Positions 35,517-43,235 of a stretch of DNA of 64,000 nucleotides are shown here, piece after piece (position 1 is the first letter of the stretch; the number at the start of each line of letters is the position of its first letter). Location: positions 41,219 through 105,218 of the forward strand of contig NZ_QTPO01000031.1 in assembly GCF_003853645.1 (NCBI RefSeq), given 5' to 3'. The notes below the pieces were generated by a model. The model was not told the origin of the DNA. It saw nothing but the letters and a program-made list of their open reading frames with translations, and searched no databases. Made by a program: the position numbers and the translations under genes. This DNA comes from Burkholderia sp. Bp9143. GTDB lineage: Bacteria > Pseudomonadota > Gammaproteobacteria > Burkholderiales > Burkholderiaceae.

Positions 35517-36604
35517 ACTGCGTTGCCCTCCGCAACGGCTTCGGTTTCATCGTCGCGCACATGGCGCGCCTCGGACGCGAGCAGCGTCGCCTTGCGGCGC
35601 ACGCCCCAGCGATATCCGGCGAGCGCGCCGCCTTTCTGCACGACACGGTGGCACGGGATCGCGAGCGCGACCGGGTTCGACGCGCAGGCCGATGCGACAG
35701 CCCGCACCGCACGCGGCGAGCCGAGTGCCTCGGCGATCTCCGAATAGCTGCGCGTTTCGCCGTACGGAATGTGCGTCAGCGCTTCCCACACGCGCTGCTG
35801 GAACGCGGTCGGCGCGATGTCGAGCGGCAGGTCGAACGCGTGCCGCGTGCCGTCCAGGTACGCGCGAATCTGCGCGACGAAGGGCGCCAGCCGCGACGGT
35901 GATTCGACCAGCCCGGCACGCGCGAACGCATCCTTCAGTTCGGCGACGAGCGACGCCGGCTCGTCACCGAACGCGATCCGGCAGATGCCCTGTTCGGTCG
36001 CGGCGACGAGCACCGTGCCGAGCGGCGTCGACGCGGTCGCATAGTCGATCCGCAGGCCCGCGCCCTGGCGACGAAATGCGGACGGCGCCATCCCCAGCTC
36101 GCGCGGCACCGATGCGTAGAGCCGCGACGGCGAGTTGAAACCCGCGTCGACGGCCGCCTGCGTGACCGGCTGCCCGCTTTGCAGCGCCTCGCGCAACGCG
36201 GCGCCGCGCTGCGCTGCCTGGTACTGCCGCGGCGACACGCCGACGACGCGCTTGAACAGCCGCTGCAGGTGGAACGGGCTCACGTGCACGGCGTCGCTCA
36301 ACTGCTGCAGCGTGAGCCGCTCCGGATGCGCGTCGAGCACCGCGCATGCACGATTGACGATCTCGAGCTCGCGCGGCAGCCCTTCGGGCTGGCAGCGCTT
36401 GCACGGGCGGAAGCCGGCCGCGCGCGCGTCGGCCGGACTGGCAAAGAAGGACACATGCTCGCGCCGCGGCAGCCGCGATGCGCAGGTCGGGCGGCAGAAC
36501 ACGCCGGTCGTGCGCACGGCATAGAAGAACGCGCCGTCCGCATGCGGATCGCGGGCGGTCACGGCGCCCCAGCGGGCATCGTCGGTCGGATAGGCGGTTT
36601 TCAT
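35513..36604 (-). CDS. ada: Bifunctional Ada: alkylation sensor and O6-methylguanine methyltransferase
   Basis: 363-residue regulator and repair protein. The N-terminal zinc domain holds FFYAVRTTGVFCRPTCASRLP, with the methyl-accepting Cys near residue 34, and FRPCKRCQPEG. An AraC-type DNA-binding domain spans about residues 85-185. The C-terminal methyltransferase has the active-site segment NPVALAIPCHRVVQKGGALAGYRWG near residue 310. Methylation of the first Cys turns the protein into an activator of its own operon, here ada-alkA. The start is the ATG at 36602-36604; the upstream extension lacks similarity. An inverted repeat 17-41 bases upstream may be part of its promoter. Confidence 0.95.
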   Translation of the reverse strand: MKTAYPTDDARWGAVTARDPHADGAFFYAVRTTGVFCRPTCASRLPRREHVSFFASPADARAAGFRPCKRCQPEGLPRELEIVNRACAVLDAHPERLTLQQLSDAVHVSPFHLQRLFKRVVGVSPRQYQAAQRGAALREALQSGQPVTQAAVDAGFNSPSRLYASVPRELGMAPSAFRRQGAGLRIDYATASTPLGTVLVAATEQGICRIAFGDEPASLVAELKDAFARAGLVESPSRLAPFVAQIRAYLDGTRHAFDLPLDIAPTAFQQRVWEALTHIPYGETRSYSEIAEALGSPRAVRAVASACASNPVALAIPCHRVVQKGGALAGYRWGVRRKATLLASEARHVRDDETEAVAEGNAV

Positions 36605-36620
36605 CTGAACCTCGCACTCT

Positions 36621-36645
36621 CTAGTGTAGATGGTGCCTACTCTAG
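36621..36645 (-). promoter_or_regulatory. Inverted repeat upstream of ada
   Basis: Arms CTAGTGTAG (36621-36629) and CTACTCTAG (36637-36645) match at eight of nine bases around a seven-base spacer. They end 17 bases before the ada start. A -10-like TACACT lies within the repeat on the minus strand. The stretch is AT-rich relative to its surroundings, so a promoter or Ada-binding site is plausible but unproven. Confidence 0.4.
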
Positions 36646-36845
36646 ACATCGGCCCAGGCCGTCGCGCCCTGAATCTTGCTCTGTGATTCGCGCCGGCGAA
36701 ACCGGGGACGCATCGAAATCGATCGATCGGACAAAAAGCCACGCAAGCGCTGCCGCGACGCCGCTTTCGTCACGATTCCGTCACCCTTTTGCTGCAGTGC
36801 AGCTGCGACAAATCGCCGTCCTGACCATTTTTTACACTCGGAATA

Positions 36846-36874
36846 TTGCAACGCACCATCGCCGTGTGTATAGT
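36846..36874 (+). promoter_or_regulatory. Sigma-70 promoter of candidate small RNA
   Basis: TTGCAA (36846-36851) and TATAGT (36869-36874) are 17 bases apart in an AT-rich patch. A transcript would begin near 36881 and reach a strong terminator about 65 bases later, with no room for a normal gene. Confidence 0.65.
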
Positions 36875-36880
36875 TGGAAC

Positions 36881-36947
36881 TGTCTCCTCCATGTCTCCTC
36901 CTGATATGGATTAAGCCCGTTCCGCTCCGCGTGAACGGGCTTTTTTT
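36881..36947 (+). ncRNA. Candidate small RNA with two anti-Shine-Dalgarno motifs
   Basis: Between a good promoter and a strong terminator lies a transcript of about 67 bases with no convincing open reading frame. Its 5' part is two tandem copies of TGTCTCCTCC (36881-36890 and 36892-36901), i.e. CUCCUCC twice, complementary to Shine-Dalgarno sequences. They would be single-stranded ahead of the terminator hairpin. Small RNAs with exposed CUCCUCC motifs are known in alpha-proteobacteria to pair with ribosome-binding sites. I did not recognise this one as a named RNA. Existence and boundaries are inferred from promoter, terminator and motif repetition. Confidence 0.6.
36913..36947 (+). terminator. 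Rho-independent terminator
   Basis: A ten-base perfect stem (36913-36922 with 36933-36942) with a ten-base loop runs into seven T residues. It is the 3' end of the candidate small RNA and lies 86 bases before the next gene. Confidence 0.85.
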
Positions 36948-37033
36948 CGTCCGTCGATCGTGCAGCGTTCCGGCATGCGTCGCCGGCGCGGTCTACACTC
37001 GGTGCACGCCATCCGCGAAGGAGTGCCCCGCTC

Positions 37034-37447
37034 ATGAAACCGACCATCCGCGCGATCGATCACGTCGTGCTGCGCGTGACCGACATGGCTGCGATGACGC
37101 GCTTTTACTGCGAGGCCGTCGGCTGTCACGTGGAGAAGGAACAGCCCGACCTGGGCCTCGTGCAGTTGCGCGCCGGCGACGCGCTGATCGACCTGCTGTC
37201 GGTCGGCGGCCCGATCGACCGTCCCGACAGCGGCCCGCCCGGCACCGGCCGCAATCTCGACCATCTCTGCCTGCGCGTCGAGCCGTTCGACCCCGACGCG
37301 CTGATCGAGCATTTCGCCGCGCATGGCGCGCGCCCCGGCGCGCCCGCCGAGCGCTACGGCGCCGGCGGCTACGGGCCGTCGATCTATCTGTTCGATCCCG
37401 AGGGGAACATGCTGGAATTCAAGGGGCCGCCTGCCGCGCTCGGCTGA
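37034..37447 (+). CDS. VOC-family (glyoxalase/bleomycin-resistance fold) protein
   Basis: 137-residue vicinal-oxygen-chelate protein. The first metal-binding His is in IDHVVLRVTDMAAMTRFYCEA and a second region is NLDHLCLRVEPFD near residue 76. The Glu ligand lies in IYLFDPEGNMLEFKGPP near residue 127, and the two beta-alpha-beta-beta-beta modules are complete. The family includes lyases, dioxygenases and antibiotic-binding proteins, so substrate and reaction cannot be assigned. It is convergent with yaeQ, ten bases away. Confidence 0.85.
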   Translation: MKPTIRAIDHVVLRVTDMAAMTRFYCEAVGCHVEKEQPDLGLVQLRAGDALIDLLSVGGPIDRPDSGPPGTGRNLDHLCLRVEPFDPDALIEHFAAHGARPGAPAERYGAGGYGPSIYLFDPEGNMLEFKGPPAALG

Positions 37448-37457
37448 GCGCCGGCCG

Positions 37458-38012
37458 TCACGCGTCGGCGCGCGCCTTCAGCACCGTCCATTCGACCGCA
37501 ACCGGATCGTGGTCGGCGCTCGAGATCCAGGCGGTGCCGTCCTGCACCGTGCACTGCAAGCGCATCGTGCGCTCGGCGAGGCGCCCGAGCGCGGCCGCGA
37601 CGCCGTCGCCCAGCGACAGCACCTGCACGTTGCGCAGCCGCTCGACCTTGCTGCGCACGCCCTGCCACCAGATATCCGAGGTCTTGCCGCCGTACGCGAT
37701 CACCGTGACCTGCCCGGCGCGGCCGGCCGCCTTCGAGATGCGCCGTTCGTCGGGCTGGCCAGCCTCGATCCACACGTCGATCGCGCCCGTCAGGTCCTTC
37801 TGCCACAGATCGGGTTCGTCGACGTCCGACAGCCCCTTGCAGAATTCGAGACGCTCGTGCGCGAACAGCGCGAACGCGACGATGCGCACCATCATCCGGT
37901 CGTCGGTTTCCGACGGGTGACGGGCGACCGTCAGCGCGTGATCGGCGTAGTAGTGCCGATCCATGTCGGCGATTTGCAGCTCGGCTTTGTAGATCGTGGA
38001 TTTCAGCGCCAT
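37458..38012 (-). CDS. yaeQ: YaeQ family protein
   Basis: 184-residue cytoplasmic protein beginning MALKSTIYKAELQIADMDR. It contains HYYADHALTVARHPSETDDRM near residue 20, EPDLWQKDLTGAIDVWIEAGQPDERR near 67, and a central YGGKTSDIWW, all typical of YaeQ. The fold is related to PD-(D/E)XK nucleases, and the Asp/Glu-rich segment near residue 65-80 fits that. The biological role is not established. It appears to be a single-gene unit. Confidence 0.92.
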   Translation of the reverse strand: MALKSTIYKAELQIADMDRHYYADHALTVARHPSETDDRMMVRIVAFALFAHERLEFCKGLSDVDEPDLWQKDLTGAIDVWIEAGQPDERRISKAAGRAGQVTVIAYGGKTSDIWWQGVRSKVERLRNVQVLSLGDGVAAALGRLAERTMRLQCTVQDGTAWISSADHDPVAVEWTVLKARADA

Positions 38013-38189
38013 GCGGATAGGGCCCGGGCGGGCATTCGGTTCGGTCGGGCCGTGATGATACCGAATGCGCGCCGTCCGGCGCGTGACGGGCGCGCCACAG
38101 CACGACGGCCCGGCATCGGCCGGGCCGCGTTCAGGTCGCGCCGCCGACGGTTCGGGCCGGCGCGCCGAGGCGAGAGGTGCGCGTGCGGG

Positions 38190-38537
38190 TTACTGCTTGA
38201 CGAAGCGCGAATCGGTCCAGAGACCCTGCTGGTCGCTGTTGTCGGCGCTGACGAACTGGACGTCGCCCTGATCGACCGACACCACGCGGAAGCGCTGGCC
38301 TTCCGGCACCGACAGGCAACGATAGTCGTCGAAATACTGCTGCTTCGCCTGCGACTTGCCGTCACGCTCGTGGCTCAGTACGGAGTCCAGATTGTCTTTC
38401 GACAGACAGCCCCACGCATTCTTCGTCAGCTGGATTTCCTGCTTCGGCTGGACAGCCGCATCGCCGCCCGCCTGGGCGATCGACACCACGGAAAATGCGC
38501 CGACAAGGGCAAAAAGGACACCGGTTCGCTTCATCAT
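38190..38537 (-). CDS. Small exported protein, unknown function
   Basis: 115 residues with a clear signal peptide, MMKRTGVLFALVGAFSVVSI, and probable cleavage after AQA near residue 23; an ATG one codon later is an equally good start. The mature protein has two cysteines (WGCLSKDN and YRCLSVPEG), which could form a periplasmic disulfide, and ends in a short beta-rich segment RFRVVSVDQGDVQFV. I recognise no named family. The gene stands alone with long flanking spacers. Confidence 0.7.
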   Translation of the reverse strand: MMKRTGVLFALVGAFSVVSIAQAGGDAAVQPKQEIQLTKNAWGCLSKDNLDSVLSHERDGKSQAKQQYFDDYRCLSVPEGQRFRVVSVDQGDVQFVSADNSDQQGLWTDSRFVKQ

Positions 38538-39038
38538 ATTCTGTCTCCAGGCTTGCGGGCACCAGGCTGGGTTAGCTATGTGTTTAAAGATGATCGTGAA
38601 CCCGCGTTTTTTACTTTAGAAGACCGGCAAGCGATATCAAGCACATTTGTTGTGCGATCGCAATAGCGGCGAATTGTCGCACCCTGCGCGCACCCGGTTT
38701 TTGACTTGCCGCGCACGCGCGGCGGCGCCTGCCGTCCGGCGGACTCGCCCGCCCCATCGGGCGCAAAGCGTTGTCCGGCAAGACTTTCAGCGAAGCGGCA
38801 ATGCACCCGTTGAACGGTTTGGATAATTCATTTCAAAATCGGGATCATTTTGACGCGTTGCACATAAAGTCGTCCGAAGCGATATGAATTTACCGCAGTG
38901 CGGGGCCGGATTTACCTGATACAAGAAAAATGCCAGGTATAAGCGCACTCGTATTTACCCGTATTTTCCCGAGTGAGCCGGGCGCCTGCGGCGGCGGGGC
39001 CGCAGGGCGCATTCAACGGTGTTGTTTTCTGACGTTTT
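38538..39038. other. Long intergenic stretch without a gene
   Basis: No supported reading frame. The part from 38820 to 38960 is AT-rich for this genome and could hold promoters. A GC-rich imperfect inverted repeat near 38979-39010 lies just past the end of speG and may shape its 3' end, but lacks a T-run. Confidence 0.5.
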
Positions 39039-39581
39039 TCAGGCCGATTGCGGGCGCTCGAAATAATCGCACTGGAAGATGCACATGCGATAAGCGTTGT
39101 GATACGCGCCGTTTCCGAAAAATTCTTCCTTCAATTCCGCCTCGTGCTGGAATCCGCATTTCTCGTATACGTGGATGGCCGCCGCATTCGACGTATCGAC
39201 GATCAGGTACAGCTTGCGCATGTTCAGCACCTTGAACGCGTATTCGATCGCGAGGCGCGTCGCCTGCCCCGCATAGCCGCGCCCCTGGCATTGCGGCGCG
39301 ATGATGATCTGGAACTCGCCGCGACGGTGAATGTAGTCGAGCTCGATCAGCTCGACGAGGCCGACCAGCTCGTCCTGCGGATCGACCGCGACGAAGCGGC
39401 GCTCGCGCTGGTCGTGCACGTGGCGGTCATACAGTTGAGACAGCTCGGAGAAGGTTTCGTACGGCTCCTCGAACCAGTAGCGCATGATCTTCGCGTCGTT
39501 GTTCAGCTCGTGAACGAAGCGCAGGTCCTCGCGCTCCAGCGGCCGCAATGCAAGCGTGTGCTTGTCGTTCTGGAGTGGCAT
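39039..39581 (-). CDS. speG: Spermidine N1-acetyltransferase
   Basis: GNAT acetyltransferase of 180 residues, similar throughout to SpeG, which acetylates spermidine to limit polyamine toxicity. The N-terminus LRPLEREDLRFVHELNNDAKIMRYWFEEP is typical of SpeG. The acetyl-CoA site is IIIAPQCQGRGYAGQATRL near residue 95. A C-terminal NAYRMCIFQCDYF block closes the fold. The start is the ATG at 39579-39581 (MPLQNDKHTLALRP). It is cytoplasmic and stands alone; the substrate is assigned from similarity. Confidence 0.9.
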   Translation of the reverse strand: MPLQNDKHTLALRPLEREDLRFVHELNNDAKIMRYWFEEPYETFSELSQLYDRHVHDQRERRFVAVDPQDELVGLVELIELDYIHRRGEFQIIIAPQCQGRGYAGQATRLAIEYAFKVLNMRKLYLIVDTSNAAAIHVYEKCGFQHEAELKEEFFGNGAYHNAYRMCIFQCDYFERPQSA

Positions 39582-39734
39582 GTTCGTGTCCTTTTTTGAT
39601 GCCCGCGCGCGCGTGAAACACCCGTTCAGCGCCGCCGCGGACGGGGTGCGTTCCGCGCTGCAAGAAGTTGACCGCGGGCGAAGTTCAGAGCCTAGAATGG
39701 GAGCAAGGGTTCCTGCCACCGCGAGGAGGCTATC

Positions 39735-39905
39735 GTGATCGAGCAAGTCATACTCGGCATCTTCCTCGTGCTGCCACTCGTGATCGTGGCTGCGCTGTTC
39801 TCCGACGAACTGTGGCAGGAACATCGGCGCCAGCATCCGCGCGACGAAAACGCACCGCATATCGACTGGAAGCATCCGTGGCGCCGGGTGCGGCGCGGGC
39901 ACTGA
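39735..39905 (+). CDS. Small single-pass membrane protein (56 aa)
   Basis: Short gene with a GTG start at 39735 preceded by GCGAGGAGG, a strong ribosome-binding site. The first 24 residues, VIEQVILGIFLVLPLVIVAA, are hydrophobic and should span the membrane. The remaining 32 are charged and rich in His, Arg and Trp (WQEHRRQHPRDENAPHIDWK) and should face the cytoplasm. Third positions are strongly G/C. No family is recognised. It is divergent from speG, 153 bases away. Confidence 0.6.
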   Translation: MIEQVILGIFLVLPLVIVAALFSDELWQEHRRQHPRDENAPHIDWKHPWRRVRRGH

Positions 39906-40021
39906 GTCGATCACCATCCCCGAACGGGCACCCGTCCTGGCGGGGCGCCCGGAACGGTGCAACCGCCTTCTGCTACGAACCCGCTTCGAACCGATTCCCG
40001 CTCAACCAGCGAGACGCCGAC

Positions 40022-40270
40022 GTGAACGACAAACCCGCTCTCCCTCCGCACGATATCCCCGGCGAAGCGATCGACCTGCAGATCGCCGACGTGCTGGCCG
40101 CCGTCCGCTACCCGGCAAACAAGGATGCGATCGTCGACGCCGCACGCGACGCCGGCGCGAGCAACGAAGTGCTATCGATGCTCGACGGCCTGCCCGAACA
40201 GGATTACGCGGACGTCGATGCCGTCACGCGCTGGGTCGCCGGCAACTTCGGCCCCGGCCTCGGCATTTGA
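40022..40270 (+). CDS. DUF2795 domain protein
   Basis: 82-residue cytoplasmic protein with GTG start (MNDKPALPPHDIPGEAIDLQ). The helical pattern IADVLAAVRYPANKDAIVDAARDAGASNEVLSML with a short LPEQDYADVDAV ending is characteristic of DUF2795, a small domain of unknown function. A diguanylate cyclase follows 110 bases later on the same strand; co-transcription is possible. Confidence 0.75.
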   Translation: MNDKPALPPHDIPGEAIDLQIADVLAAVRYPANKDAIVDAARDAGASNEVLSMLDGLPEQDYADVDAVTRWVAGNFGPGLGI

Positions 40271-40380
40271 GCGCGCGCGAATAACGCGATAGGATCGGGC
40301 CGCACCGGTCGCATTGCGGCCGGATGCATGCTGCCCGGCGCCAAGACCGGGCGTGACCGCACGAGCGCCCGGGGGAATCC

Positions 40381-41739
40381 ATGGAAGGCATCCTGATCCA
40401 GCATACGACGCGTCGCCAGCTTTGGTTCGGCGCGTTGACGGCACTCGTCATCGTGCTCGCCCTCGGGATCGCCGTGCCGCACGCGGACGTCGCGCTGCCG
40501 GCCGTCGAGCCGTTCATGCCGATGTGCGCGCTGACCGTGTTCACCACCGCGAGCATCGCCGCCTTCTTCCTCGGCGCACAGTTCACCGTCACGCGCCAGC
40601 CCGTGCTCGGTGCGCTTGGCGGCGCCTATGCGTTCACCGCACTCGCCGTCGCGCTGCAGCTGCTCACCTTTCCCGGTGTATTTGCGCCGCATGGATTGTT
40701 CGACGCGCGTCCGCAAACCGCCGCGTGGATGTGGATCTTCTGGCATGCCGGCTTTCCGTGGTTCGTGATGCTCGCGCTGCTCGCGCGCGAGCGGCTCACG
40801 CGTGCACCGGTCAGCGCGGCGCAGACGCGCCTGTGGACCTTCGCACTGGTCGGCGGCCCGGCCGTCGCGGCCGCGCTGCTGTGCGTGCTGGCGCTGAACG
40901 TCGCGCTGCCGCCCGCGTTCCATCCGCCGGGCGATGCGGCCGCACTGCCCGTCAACGGAATCGCGCTGGTCGTGTGGATCCTCAATGCGCTCGCGCTCGT
41001 CGCCGTGGTGGCCGCCGGCCGGCTGCGCACGACGCTCGACCTGTGGCTCGCGATCGCGGTGCTCGCCTGCCTCACCGACACGACGCTGAACCTGCTGACC
41101 ACGAACCGCTTCACGGTCGGCTGGTATCTCGCGCGCGTGTTCAGCATGTTCACCCCCGGCATTCTGGTGTGCGTGCTCGCCTGGGAAGTGACGAAGCTGT
41201 ATCAGCAGCTGTTCGAGGCGCACGCGACGCTGGTTCGTTCGTCCGCGCGCGACGCGCTGACCGGCGCGTTCAACCGCAGCCACTTCAACGACTATTTCCA
41301 CACGCTGTTCCCGCAGGCGCGGCGGCAAAGCGAGCCGTTGTCGCTGCTGATGGTCGACGTCGACCACTTCAAGGCCTACAACGACGCGTTCGGTCACGTG
41401 AAGGGCGATGCATGTTTGATCGCCGTCGCGAATGCGCTGGCCGGTGCGGTGCGGCGGCCGGCGGACATCGTCGCGCGCTACGGCGGCGAGGAGTTTGCGA
41501 TCGTGCTGCCGAACACCGGCGCGCGCGGTGCGCGGGTCGTTGCCGAGGAGGCGCGCGAAGCGGTGCTGCGGCTTGATCTCGCGATGCCTGGGTCGCCGGC
41601 GGGGCGCGTGAGCGTCAGCGTCGGCTGTGCGACCCTGTCGGCCGACGACCTGTCGACGCCCGATGCATTGATCGAGGCCGCCGATGCGGCGCTGTACCGC
41701 GCGAAGGATGCGGGGCGAAACCGCGTCGCCGCGGCGTGA
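40381..41739 (+). CDS. Membrane diguanylate cyclase (GGDEF)
   Basis: 452-residue cyclic-di-GMP synthase. The N-terminal ~280 residues contain about eight membrane segments resembling an MASE4-type sensor. The catalytic domain begins at ARDALTGAFNRSHFNDYF near residue 290. It has the substrate segment MVDVDHFKAYNDAFGHVKGDACL and the active site ARYGGEEFAIVLP near residue 365. The inhibitory I-site RPAD lies five residues before GGEEF, so product inhibition is expected. There is no EAL domain. The signal sensed by the membrane part is unknown. Confidence 0.92.
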   Translation: MEGILIQHTTRRQLWFGALTALVIVLALGIAVPHADVALPAVEPFMPMCALTVFTTASIAAFFLGAQFTVTRQPVLGALGGAYAFTALAVALQLLTFPGVFAPHGLFDARPQTAAWMWIFWHAGFPWFVMLALLARERLTRAPVSAAQTRLWTFALVGGPAVAAALLCVLALNVALPPAFHPPGDAAALPVNGIALVVWILNALALVAVVAAGRLRTTLDLWLAIAVLACLTDTTLNLLTTNRFTVGWYLARVFSMFTPGILVCVLAWEVTKLYQQLFEAHATLVRSSARDALTGAFNRSHFNDYFHTLFPQARRQSEPLSLLMVDVDHFKAYNDAFGHVKGDACLIAVANALAGAVRRPADIVARYGGEEFAIVLPNTGARGARVVAEEAREAVLRLDLAMPGSPAGRVSVSVGCATLSADDLSTPDALIEAADAALYRAKDAGRNRVAAA

Positions 41740-41888
41740 AAACATCTGCGGATTGGGGATTTGTTACGGTCATTGTGACCGGAATAATCCGCCGTTACGG
41801 ATTGCGGCGCCGGGAAACGATCGCTTACAGCCGGTGTTGACGGCGCTCGCTATGCTGGGTTCATGTCGAATCCGAGCAGGTGAACGCG

Positions 41889-42017
41889 ATGAAGAAGACC
41901 CTTTTGCTGATTGCAGGTGTGGCGGTGCTGTTGAGCGGCTGCATCGTGGTGCCGGATGGCGGCGGGTATTACGGTGGTGGCGGGTATTACCACCATCATC
42001 ATCGGGATTGGGATTGA
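41889..42017 (+). CDS. Small Gly/Tyr/His-rich lipoprotein (42 aa)
   Basis: Short gene starting ATG at 41889. MKKTLLLIAGVAVLLSGC is a complete lipoprotein signal with lipobox LSGC. The mature 25 residues are almost only Gly, Tyr, His and Asp (GGGYYGGGGYYHHHHRDWD). The His cluster could bind metal. Small Gly/His lipoproteins of this kind occur in Burkholderia; the function is unknown. Confidence 0.65.
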   Translation: MKKTLLLIAGVAVLLSGCIVVPDGGGYYGGGGYYHHHHRDWD

Positions 42018-42131
42018 TGGCGGGTGCGGACCGGATGCCTCGACGAGCAGATCTGTCGATACGGCATCGACGGTCCGGACCGCAAGCCGCCGCAAGCATG
42101 ACCGCATGGATTTGATGGGATTGTCCGCGAC

Positions 42132-42551
42132 CTACGTGTCGGGCGGAAAGTCTTCATAGGACTTCGGCGCGTAGCCCCAGACTCTCACCACATCGCCTCT
42201 AGCCTCGAATTCGAAGCCGATTTCCGCGAGCTTGCCCAGCAGCACCGAGTAATCGATCACCTGATGGCGGGGCGACGCTTGCTCATGCAGCCCGATATCC
42301 AGCCATTCGACGCCGACGAACGGGAGCGGCAGATGGTAGAACCACTCGACATCCCATCCCGTCACATGGCCGTTAACCGACTTTGATCGATACGAGGGCC
42401 GCCAGCCCTCCAGGCCGCGCACGAAGGTGATCAACTCGTTCCACTTGGTGTCGTTGGCCAACGCTCCAGCAAATTTCTGGCGCGCGAGGGACACGATTTT
42501 TTCCCGGTCGATACCGCGCGGCACGGCGTCGGCCATCGGTAGGGCACTCAT
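42132..42551 (-). CDS. DUF6678-like protein
   Basis: 139-residue cytoplasmic protein. The block NDTKWNELITFVRGLEGWRPSYRSKSV, then GWDVEWFYHLPLPFVGVEWLDIGL, and the ending VRVWGYAPKSYEDF match my recollection of the DUF6678 pattern (W-x-E-L, W-D-x-E-W-F-Y-H, and an aromatic C-terminus). GC content is lower than the core genes. It lies just outside the left junction of the integrated element, 81 bases away. Members of such families are often found beside toxin or immunity genes; none is evident here. Confidence 0.6.
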   Translation of the reverse strand: MSALPMADAVPRGIDREKIVSLARQKFAGALANDTKWNELITFVRGLEGWRPSYRSKSVNGHVTGWDVEWFYHLPLPFVGVEWLDIGLHEQASPRHQVIDYSVLLGKLAEIGFEFEARGDVVRVWGYAPKSYEDFPPDT

Positions 42552-42631
42552 CGCGGACTCAAGCCCGACTCACAAAGGATGAACAGAGAAGTTCGGAACA
42601 CGCGGACGGTCGAGGGAGCATCTGCTCACTT

Positions 42632-42644
42632 CGATACAGAACCT
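42632..42644. repeat. Left att-like sequence of the element
   Basis: CGATACAGAACCT matches the mnmE 3' end (52119-52131, CGATACAAAACCT) at 12 of 13 bases. The difference corresponds to a silent third-position change in the Phe codon of the mnmE terminus RFCI. This suggests the sequence descends from another mnmE 3' end. Confidence 0.6.
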
Positions 42645-42698
42645 ATCGATTTCGCTTCAACGAAGACGCGACAAGGCCCCGCCTGACTCACGAGGCCT

Positions 42699-42719
42699 TT
42701 GTGTACCGTAGTGTGTACC
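42699..42719. repeat. Left integrase arm-type repeats
   Basis: TTGTGTACC (42699-42707) and TGTGTACC (42712-42719) are separated by four bases. The right end of the element (51976-51996) has the same pair with the same spacing and orientation. They are probable arm-type binding sites of the integrase. Confidence 0.6.
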
Positions 42720-42733
42720 CAACCAACAAACCG

Positions 42734-43222
42734 CTAGTCTGATGCCTCGGGTGGACATGGCACCAAAGGGGCAAATGCTCGCTGCAGAGCAAGGCGCAAC
42801 TCGCCCTTATCGCCTTTGCTCAGAGGATTTACCTCGCTGACGCGCCGCCGAATTTCTGCGTGGTGAATGCCCTCTGACGGAACATGCTCGACATCAAAAC
42901 CATGTCCACGCGCAGTTCTAATCGTGCGTACGCGCTCGGCTTCCGTGGGTATGTAACCAGCGTAAACAAACTCAGGCCGCACGGCTTGCTTCGCGATCTG
43001 ACGCTGCTTGCCTAGACGATGAACCTCGTCTGGAGGTGGCGCGTATTTGTCCCAATTCACCGACTCCCCGGCGCCCCCCGGAAACTCAAACGTGCTATCC
43101 CAAAGCAAGCCCTTTACAGGTTCATACATGCGCGGGGCATCGATCAGCCTAGTAATGATTGCGGCGCCGGGAATTGGCTCGACCTCTAACTCCGCCGCGG
43201 CATTGTTGTTCTCGTCCGCCAC
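42734..43222 (-). CDS. Cargo protein C of the TIGR04255 operon, unknown
   Basis: 162 residues from a GTG at 43220-43222, chosen because a G-rich ribosome-binding site precedes it; a TTG 33 bases upstream is the alternative. Features are GESVNWDKYAPPPDEVHRLGK near residue 75, YAGYIPTEAERVRTIRTARGHGF near 105, and a C-terminal HHAEIRRRVSEVNPLSKGDKGEL. No membrane segment or signal is present. It starts 13 bases after the stop of the preceding gene, so the three genes form one operon. I do not recognise its function. Confidence 0.65.
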   Translation of the reverse strand: MADENNNAAAELEVEPIPGAAIITRLIDAPRMYEPVKGLLWDSTFEFPGGAGESVNWDKYAPPPDEVHRLGKQRQIAKQAVRPEFVYAGYIPTEAERVRTIRTARGHGFDVEHVPSEGIHHAEIRRRVSEVNPLSKGDKGELRLALQRAFAPLVPCPPEASD

Positions 43223-43235
43223 GGACGCCCCCCCA

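Noticed and set aside
38979..39010. GC-rich inverted repeat after speG considered as terminator
   Set aside because: No T-run on the relevant strand and one unpaired base; kept only as a remark.
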